From an uncultured Persicitalea sp. (GTDB taxonomy: Bacteria > Bacteroidota > Bacteroidia > Cytophagales > Spirosomataceae): a stretch of DNA of 11,000 nucleotides. Of this stretch, positions 1 through 5,078 are shown in pieces (the stretch's first letter is position 1; every line of letters starts with the position of its first letter). The notes under the pieces are model-generated. The model did not search any database, was not told the DNA's origin, and was given only the letters and a program-made list of their open reading frames with translations. The position numbers were made by a program, and so were the translations under genes. The stretch is from NCBI GenBank assembly GCA_950075905.1, contig CATMVR010000095.1, positions 1 to 11,000 on the forward strand. The letters are read 5' to 3'.

Positions 1-554
1 GAAATAAATAGCTTTTCACTAATATCACGTACATGAAGTCCCCTGACAAGCCAGTCCAGAATCTCATTTTCACGCAACGTAAGTTCTGCCGAACGGGTGA
101 CTGACTGAATCTGTATATCGTTGGAGCCCTGCCGAAGCAGTTCTAAAGCTTTTGTAGCTATGAGTGGAGACAGCGGTGCGCCTCCTTCCAGAACATCCGT
201 TATGGCATTAATGATTTTGTGGATTTTTTCATCTTTCAGCATATAACCCGACGCCCCGGCTTTTATAGCTTCAAACAGTTTCATGTCATCATCAAAAACT
301 GTAAGAATTAAAATCTTCACTTGGGGATATTTTTCTTTCAAAAGGCGAGTGGTTGCTATACCATCCATATGAGGCATCTCTATGTCCATTAGAAAGACTT
401 CCGGTAATTCATAGAAAGGTAGCTTCTTGAACAAATCTTTCCCGTTCGAAGCCGTCAGGATTAGTTCAACGTCATCGCTCAACAGGAGTTTTTCGTGTAG
501 ATCGCGGGCAATAAGTGGATTATCTTCAAGCAACCCAACTTTGATTTTTGACAT
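1..554 (-). CDS. LuxR/NarL-type response regulator, 3' end cut by window edge
   Basis: DNA-binding response regulator of a two-component system; it would be phosphorylated by a kinase, probably the one encoded just upstream, and act as a transcription factor. 184 codons are visible, starting MSKIKVGLLEDNPLIA. The receiver domain spans about residues 4-120: acidic pocket E10/D11, phospho-acceptor D57 in FLMDIEMPHMDG, T85 and K107 (GYMLKDE). From about residue 157 the LuxR HTH begins (ELTLRENEILDWLVRGL, then HVRDISEKLFI), so the recognition helix is missing because the window ends, not because the gene is broken. The start is the ATG at 554, directly before the receiver domain. It lies 73 bp downstream of the kinase stop on the same strand, and a 22-bp palindrome shared with the T6SS promoter region lies about 80 bp upstream. 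The family is certain; the regulatory target is inferred. Confidence 0.93.
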   Translation of the reverse strand, partial: MSKIKVGLLEDNPLIARDLHEKLLLSDDVELILTASNGKDLFKKLPFYELPEVFLMDIEMPHMDGIATTRLLKEKYPQVKILILTVFDDDMKLFEAIKAGASGYMLKDEKIHKIINAITDVLEGGAPLSPLIATKALELLRQGSNDIQIQSVTRSAELTLRENEILDWLVRGLHVRDISEKLFI

Positions 555-627
555 GATCGTTTGAAAAATTTGAACGAATTGGAAAACACACCCTGTGTTC
601 GATCACAAATGAATAGTAAGAAGTTTA

Positions 628-1341
628 TTAATGAAATACGTCAAATGACGTATTTGATCGTGAAACAGGTAATTCTGCCTGAATTTCAGTGCCGTTATTC
701 GATGATGTTATCTTTAATTTTCCAGCGTACTCTTCTACCCTTTTTTTAAGACTTATCATTCCTAAACCCGAAGGAGAGGTGTCGGGTTGAAAGCCTTTTC
801 CGTTGTCACAAATTTGAATAGTCAAGCCATCGGAATCCAGAGCTATGAATACAGAAATATCGGTACAATCAGCATGTTTGATGGCATTGTTAACGCCTTC
901 CTGAATGAAACGACAAACGGAAGTAGCTAATTGGGGAGGCAATATGGTTTGCGTATCGCCGTATGCTGTGAATTTGATAGCTGGGTTTTCGAGGTCCTCA
1001 CTGATTCGGGTAAGATATCCTCTGACTCGGTCAGTCAACTGACCGTAAGGGATCTCCGGTTGGTGCAGAACCCACAGGGTTTCCCTTAGCTGTTGCACAG
1101 TTTCCCGGGTAAATTCACGGAGATCGTTAAGTTGAGATTCAAGTCCCTTGTTTTTAAGGGCCATCAGATCGAGCCTCGAAATAATGTGGGTCAATTGAGA
1201 TCCTACACTGTCGTGGAGATCCCGGGCAATTTGCTCTCTTTGCTCTTGCAAAAGCGCTTCCATATTCATCGTTTTACCGGAGTGGGTTCGGTAAATACTC
1301 TGAAACGGGGTTAAATATGGATCTGTATAAAAGTCTGCCAT
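628..1341 (-). CDS. Sensorless HisKA_3-type histidine kinase
   Basis: 237-aa histidine kinase of the NarL/DesK-like class. A short N-terminal stretch (about 1-27) precedes the dimerisation/phosphotransfer segment, with phospho-acceptor H43 in REQIARDLHDSVGSQL. The HATPase_c domain spans about 130-226: N-box N151/N152 (QEGVNNAIKHA), G1 box DNGKGF (179-184) and G2 box GLGM (192-195). No signal peptide, membrane segment, TPR, PAS or GAF domain is present, so it is probably cytosolic. The frame upstream of the ATG is open for only 16 codons before a stop, so no sensor domain is hidden there. A second start is possible at M25 or M27. It lies 81 bp after the muramidase gene and 73 bp before the response regulator, all on one strand, so a co-transcribed kinase/regulator pair is likely. 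The signal it senses is unknown; it may receive it through another protein. The 3' end carries the operator-like palindrome. Confidence 0.92.
   Translation of the reverse strand: MADFYTDPYLTPFQSIYRTHSGKTMNMEALLQEQREQIARDLHDSVGSQLTHIISRLDLMALKNKGLESQLNDLREFTRETVQQLRETLWVLHQPEIPYGQLTDRVRGYLTRISEDLENPAIKFTAYGDTQTILPPQLATSVCRFIQEGVNNAIKHADCTDISVFIALDSDGLTIQICDNGKGFQPDTSPSGLGMISLKKRVEEYAGKLKITSSNNGTEIQAELPVSRSNTSFDVFH
634..655. promoter_or_regulatory. 22-bp palindrome, copy 1 (candidate operator of the response regulator gene)
   Basis: Arms AAATACGTCA and TGACGTATTT are perfect inverted repeats of 10 bp around a 2-bp spacer (AA on the plus strand). The same arms recur at 4997-5018. This copy lies inside the last codons of the sensorless kinase gene (encoding TSFDVF) and 79 bp upstream of the minus-strand regulator start at 554. 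Reading toward that gene, the sequence TTCATTTG (613-606) follows after exactly 20 bp; it matches the Bacteroidota -7 consensus TAnnTTTG at all but one defined position. Dimeric LuxR-type regulators commonly bind such inverted repeats. Operator function is inferred. Confidence 0.6.
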
Positions 1342-1422
1342 AGAAAAATCCTGAACGTGTATGGTACATAAGTTTCTGCCTGTATAGGGTCATAGTCCCA
1401 GCTTTGTATCTCAAAAAATCAT

Positions 1423-2154
1423 TCATTGTATTTCATACCAGTCATCGGTGCCGCTATCATCCTGATAGTCGTCCGGGTCGGCATACAGATCATCCACTAC
1501 GGCATTGAGAGTATCTGGCTCACCATTCTGAAAATGGTTTTCATCACTTTCTATTCCTGAGGAATGTCCGTCAATATTCAAAATAAATTTTTGGTAGAAC
1601 ATTTCATTACGATACAAAAGAGGCATGTCGCCAGAAAAGCGTTCATAATATAGGGAAGCACTCTCCCAGTCATCTTGCAATACCGCCACGGTAAACTCGG
1701 GAAACCGTGTTAATCCACCGGTATTGTATACAAAATCAAACAAGGCTTCTTGTTGCCTCGGCGAAAGTTGTTCCCACTGGATTTCGGCTTCCGTCAGACC
1801 ATATAATTCTTTGCATTGAAACAGTTGCTCCCGGGTGCGTTCTTCGTAGGTGGGTACAAGTACTTGCTCGTACAACGCTTGTTGCTGCTCTTCGGTAATG
1901 AAAATCCCACCATGTTCTGCAACCCAGGTAGCGGCTTCGGTTCCTGATTTCTGGGCTGCACCAATAAGCTTTCCGATTACCTCATAGTCAACCCCTACGG
2001 CCGATAAGTCGTTAAAAATCTCCTGGGGACTACGATGTGACAGATCATAGCCTGGACCAATGGTGACACCCGAGTTGCCACCCGGAAAATGTGGCACCAG
2101 GCTATGCCCCCGGTGATCTATTTCTTGTTCGTAGGTAAATGAATATCTGGTCAT
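1423..2154 (-). CDS. T4/pesticin-type muramidase, no signal peptide, acidic tail
   Basis: 243-aa protein resembling the lysozyme-like muramidase domain of pesticin and T4 lysozyme, which cuts the MurNAc-GlcNAc bond of peptidoglycan. Visible marks: an N-terminal acidic stretch YEQEIDH (candidate catalytic Glu E9 or E11); the motif GNSGVTIGPGYDLSHRS (27-43), with T31 and D37 at positions where the family carries its catalytic Thr and Asp; and LSPRQQEALFDFVYNTGG (130-147), like the conserved NQ-DAL-FNxG helix of GH24-type lysozymes. The enzyme core ends near residue 195. Residues 201-243 are strikingly acidic: 15 Asp/Glu and no Lys/Arg. There is no signal peptide or membrane segment, so export would need another route such as the nearby T6SS, or lysis. 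No immunity-like gene sits beside it; the next minus-strand gene is the kinase, 81 bp downstream. Alternatives are a cell-wall remodelling enzyme or a domesticated phage lysozyme. The fold assignment is fairly sure; the role is inference. Confidence 0.8.
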   Translation of the reverse strand: MTRYSFTYEQEIDHRGHSLVPHFPGGNSGVTIGPGYDLSHRSPQEIFNDLSAVGVDYEVIGKLIGAAQKSGTEAATWVAEHGGIFITEEQQQALYEQVLVPTYEERTREQLFQCKELYGLTEAEIQWEQLSPRQQEALFDFVYNTGGLTRFPEFTVAVLQDDWESASLYYERFSGDMPLLYRNEMFYQKFILNIDGHSSGIESDENHFQNGEPDTLNAVVDDLYADPDDYQDDSGTDDWYEIQ

Positions 2155-2386
2155 TGAATGGTCTTGAATCAGCTAATCACTACTTTCAGAATAAAGGTGT
2201 GGGAAATTAAAATACTAAGAAGGTATTTTTTATCAAGTGGTTGTAAAATTGTAATACTACTATCGCTCCCAATCTCAGAATGAAGGTATCTCTGTAAAGG
2301 TCGGGCCTTTCCTGATGCCCTATCAATACCCCTAAAGGGGGATGTGCCTGAGTTTTTTTTGCCGTACTTTTAAGTAAAAAATCTAT
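2155..2386. other. Divergent intergenic region between muramidase and second kinase
   Basis: These 232 bp separate the two divergent transcription units and should hold promoters for both. I see no convincing Bacteroidota -7 (TAnnTTTG) on either strand; the nearest is TAAAATTG at about 2243-2250 on the plus strand, one mismatch. The region holds a weak AT-rich hairpin (2209-2229), a CCCCTAAAGGGG near-palindrome (about 2330-2341) and a T8 run (2353-2360). The shared 22-bp palindrome is absent here, so these genes are probably not under the same operator. Confidence 0.5.
2209..2229. other. Weak AT-rich stem-loop
   Basis: Arms AAAATAC and GTATTTT form a 7-bp stem with a 7-nt loop (TAAGAAG). It lies between two divergent starts, so a terminator role makes little sense; it may be a chance inverted repeat or part of a leader. 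Confidence 0.2.
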
Positions 2387-4273
2387 ATGCATCTACGTTT
2401 GGTTTTGATAATTTTTCTCCTGGGGATTGTGAATCCTACTCATGCCCAAATGTCGGTGCCGGATAGCCTATATAAGGAGTTCAAGAGGGTCAAAGTTCTA
2501 TCTAAGTCACCTCAGCGCGACAGTCTGATGGTATCACTGCTATTTGAATTGGTTCAACATATGCATCCCATTATCGGGATTGCCTGGAACGACTCCCTTC
2601 GGATATATGCGATTCAACATAAAAATCGACACGGTACCCTCTTGCATCATTTGACTATTGGCGATTCTTTAAATCTTCGGGGACACTATGAGGAAGGTAC
2701 CAAGATGCTTTTGACTACTACACAGAATCTGGAACGATATGGATACTGGGGGCATGCTGCTTTTGGCTATCTGCGGATTGGTGCGACAGAAGCTTATCTA
2801 CATCAATCTAACTCACTAAAAATTGACCCATTGTCGTATTATAAAAGAGCGCTGGCATTAGCGAGCAAATCAGGCCTAGATGACATAATAGTACAGGTAA
2901 TGGGGTATATAGCTGATTATTATTTACAAAAAAAGGAATATAAAAAGGTTATAGAAAACCAGTTGAATGCTCAGCGTATAATCTTAAATAAAAGTAATTC
3001 CCGGGCTTTCAAGCATTACTGGAGCATAATGTATACGCTAGGTACAGCTTATCTTGAACTGGGCGAAGAGGCGAAGGCACGGAAATACCTCAATAAATCT
3101 TTACTCCTTTTACAAAGCCCCGGTAAGAAACCCTACTTAAAGTATACAGTGCATAATAGTTTGGCCAAAAATCTCTTTGAGAAAGGCAAGTACACGGAAT
3201 CTTTATCCGAAATCAAGCTAGCCGAAAAGTCCCTTGATGAATGGAATTTTCAACAAAAATTATCCGATGCAGACCGATATAGGGCCAATTTATATGATTT
3301 ATCTTATAAGGCTTATAAAATAATGGGGGACTCTGTACTTGCTCTTGTTTATTTAGAAAAAGCCATTGCCCAAAAAGATGTAAACCTTAGAAATGAAATT
3401 GATAAGAACTATCTGGAACTATTTGAAAAGTACAAAGCTGAGGAGAACAAAGCCAAAATAAAGGAATTGGAAAATCAATCTTTGCAGGAGTCTAACCGGA
3501 GGAGAATACAAGTGAATGTATTTCTGATGGTAATCTCCACGCTTCTGTTAGGTATAGTGGTGTCGAGTTACAGGGCTCGTAAAATGGAAAAAGAAAAGAA
3601 CAGAATACGTTTAAAACTCCTGCAAACAGAAAAAGAGATCGCCAGCCTGCTGATTCAATCGCAGGAAACCGAACGGCAGCGTATCGCCGCCGATCTGCAC
3701 GATGAGCTGGGCGGTACCCTGGCCACCCTGCGACGCCAGCTGGACGATGCCCGACGGCAGCTGCATGACCCACGTGATCACAAGTTGTTTGACCGTCTTG
3801 AACCATTGGTTCAGCAAAGTGCTACCGACTTGCGTCGCATCTCGCACAACCTGATGCCACCCGAATTTGCCCGATTGGGTCTAACGGGAGCCATCGAGCA
3901 GTTGGTGGCCACTATTCCACCTCAGCCTACCCACTTTGAGTATGTGCTATCGGGTGAGCCCTGGCCCCTTCCCCACGACATTGAACTCAACCTATTTCGG
4001 ATTATTTCGGAACTCGTACAGAATATTCTGAAACACGCACAGGCTACCCGAACTACCGTAGAGCTGCTTTACTATCCGGACCGTCTGGTCCTACTGGTTG
4101 AAGACAACGGCAAAGGATTGCCGACTGAAAAAAACAAGCATAATAATGAGGGGATTGGATTAAAAAACAGTAGATTGAGGGCAGAATACGTGGGTGCTAC
4201 CATCCGTTTGGAAAGTGAAGCTGGTGGAACATGTGTCATTCTGGAACTACCCTACACCCAATCTCCATCATGA
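2387..4273 (+). CDS. TPR-containing membrane histidine kinase (HisKA_3/HATPase_c)
   Basis: 628-aa sensor kinase. A signal peptide (residues 1-20, cleavage after THA) supports the ATG at 2387. It is followed by a helical periplasmic region (about 25-350) with tetratricopeptide-like repeats, for example around 95-160, 166-200, 210-245, 255-285 and 305-330, and a coiled-coil-prone stretch (340-372). One transmembrane helix lies at about 377-395 (VFLMVISTLLLGIVVSSY). In the cytosol are a coiled-coil linker, phospho-acceptor H438 in QRIAADLHDELGGTL, and HATPase_c with N-box N546 (SELVQNILKHA), G1 EDNGKGL (572-578) and G2 GIGLKN (589-594). This is a common Bacteroidota architecture in which the TPR domain senses an unknown signal or protein. 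It is translationally coupled (ATGA) to the regulator that follows. Base composition changes sharply near 3640: the sensor part is AT-rich, the transmitter GC-rich. Confidence 0.94.
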   Translation: MHLRLVLIIFLLGIVNPTHAQMSVPDSLYKEFKRVKVLSKSPQRDSLMVSLLFELVQHMHPIIGIAWNDSLRIYAIQHKNRHGTLLHHLTIGDSLNLRGHYEEGTKMLLTTTQNLERYGYWGHAAFGYLRIGATEAYLHQSNSLKIDPLSYYKRALALASKSGLDDIIVQVMGYIADYYLQKKEYKKVIENQLNAQRIILNKSNSRAFKHYWSIMYTLGTAYLELGEEAKARKYLNKSLLLLQSPGKKPYLKYTVHNSLAKNLFEKGKYTESLSEIKLAEKSLDEWNFQQKLSDADRYRANLYDLSYKAYKIMGDSVLALVYLEKAIAQKDVNLRNEIDKNYLELFEKYKAEENKAKIKELENQSLQESNRRRIQVNVFLMVISTLLLGIVVSSYRARKMEKEKNRIRLKLLQTEKEIASLLIQSQETERQRIAADLHDELGGTLATLRRQLDDARRQLHDPRDHKLFDRLEPLVQQSATDLRRISHNLMPPEFARLGLTGAIEQLVATIPPQPTHFEYVLSGEPWPLPHDIELNLFRIISELVQNILKHAQATRTTVELLYYPDRLVLLVEDNGKGLPTEKNKHNNEGIGLKNSRLRAEYVGATIRLESEAGGTCVILELPYTQSPS

Positions 4274-4926
4274 AGCCCGTATCCAGCCTACTATTTCCAT
4301 GCAGAATCCTGCTAGTTGATGATCACCATATGTTCAACGATGGTATCAGGTCATTGCTGGGAGAGCTGCCGGAGTTTCAGGTATGTTGCCAGGTTTACCG
4401 CGAACCCGATGTGTTGCCGGCTATACAAACCCATCAGCCTCATTTAATTTTACTGGATATCAACCTGAGAGGTAGCAACGGCATTGACTTAGGTAAGAAA
4501 ATTATCCAGGAGTTTCCGGCCGTCTGGGTAGTTATGCTCACCATGTACAATCAGCCCAAGCTGCTTGAAGAAACCCGGAGGGCGGGGATTCATGGGTACA
4601 TCCTGAAAGATAACACCACCCACGATCTGCTGCGGGGGCTACGAGTGGTTATGCAGGGGAAGACTTATTACGATGAACGGGTAGTGCCTCTTACAAACTT
4701 ACCGGAAGCCCCCTTTGGTGATGACTTTGCCCGCCGCCTGAATCTGACGTTTCGCGAGGTGGAGATTATCCGGCTCGTTCGGGAAGGGCTCACGACCGAA
4801 GAGATTGCCGAGCGGCTATATATAAGTGCCTTCACTGTCAAAACGCATCGAAAAAACATTCATTTCAAACTGGGCATTTCCAAAGTGACCGAGTTGATTC
4901 AGTTTGCCAATCAAAATGGATTATAA
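4270..4926 (+). CDS. LuxR/NarL-type response regulator, partner of the TPR kinase
   Basis: 218-aa transcriptional regulator. The receiver domain (about 12-125) has acidic pair D17/D18, phospho-acceptor D63 in LILLDINLRGSNG, T91 and K113 (GYILKD). The LuxR-type HTH lies at about 158-218, with the signature LTFREVEIIRLVREGLTTEE, then YISAFTVKTHRKNI. I chose the ATG at 4270, whose ATGA overlaps the kinase stop, because the receiver domain begins right after it; the ATG at 4231 would add 13 unconserved residues and a 43-nt overlap. It is the nearest regulator gene upstream of the T6SS operon, 152 bp before tssH, and so is a candidate activator or repressor of it along with the regulator at 1-554. 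Which of the two binds the shared palindrome cannot be decided from sequence. Confidence 0.94.
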   Translation: MKPVSSLLFPCRILLVDDHHMFNDGIRSLLGELPEFQVCCQVYREPDVLPAIQTHQPHLILLDINLRGSNGIDLGKKIIQEFPAVWVVMLTMYNQPKLLEETRRAGIHGYILKDNTTHDLLRGLRVVMQGKTYYDERVVPLTNLPEAPFGDDFARRLNLTFREVEIIRLVREGLTTEEIAERLYISAFTVKTHRKNIHFKLGISKVTELIQFANQNGL

Positions 4927-4953
4927 GGCCTTGTACCAGCAGCGGTAGGAGGG

Positions 4954-4969
4954 GGCAGCACAGCCTGCC
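4954..4969 (+). other. Short GC-rich stem-loop after the response regulator
   Basis: Arms GGCAG and CTGCC form a 5-bp stem with a 6-nt loop, 27 bp after the regulator stop. No T-run follows, so it is at best a poor terminator. It leaves open whether transcription reads through into the T6SS operon. Confidence 0.25.
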
Positions 4970-4996
4970 AAAGCGGCCAAAAATCAGGATTCAATA

Positions 4997-5018
4997 AAAT
5001 ACGTCATATGACGTATTT
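4997..5018. promoter_or_regulatory. 22-bp perfect palindrome, copy 2 (candidate T6SS operon operator)
   Basis: The same arms as at 634-655 (AAATACGTCA and TGACGTATTT), here around a TA centre, so the whole 22 bp is self-complementary. It lies 60 bp before the tssH start. A -7-like TAACATTG (5039-5046; one mismatch to TAnnTTTG) follows after 20 bp, the same gap as at copy 1. Such spacing would centre the repeat about 40-45 bp before a transcription start, where many activators bind. Two identical arms upstream of two related genes make a regulatory role likely; the binding protein is inferred. Confidence 0.68.
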
Positions 5019-5047
5019 CGGAAGATTTCCAACTTCTTTAACATTGC

Positions 5048-5078
5048 AGAGGCATTCATCACCAACTTCGAAGCCTCT
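5048..5078 (+). other. Inverted repeat abutting the tssH start codon
   Basis: AGAGGC (5048-5053) pairs with GCCTCT (5073-5078) across a 19-nt loop, and the second arm touches the ATG at 5079. In mRNA this could place the start at the foot of a hairpin. There is no Shine-Dalgarno-like purine run nearby. The stem is short and may be chance. Confidence 0.25.

Noticed and set aside
561..749. 62-aa open frame on the plus strand covering the copy 1 palindrome
   Set aside because: It lies antisense to the kinase end and the regulator leader, has no recognisable domain, and its composition fits a shadow frame.
2330..2341. CCCCTAAAGGGG followed downstream by a T8 run, as a terminator
   Set aside because: The loop would be only 2 nt, the T-run is separated by about 11 bases, and no gene ends upstream on that strand.
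2207..2392. 61-aa minus-strand open frame in the divergent intergenic region
   Set aside because: No domain, low-complexity hydrophobic tail, and it overlaps the start of the TPR kinase and the expected promoters; more likely chance.
2394..2401. TACGTTTG, a full match to the Bacteroidota -7 element
   Set aside because: It lies inside the signal peptide codons of the TPR kinase; the start at 2387 is well supported, so a promoter here would remove the signal peptide.
4231..4269. Earlier ATG for the response regulator at 4231
   Set aside because: It would add 13 unconserved residues inside the kinase 3' end; the ATGA overlap at 4270 is the usual coupled start.
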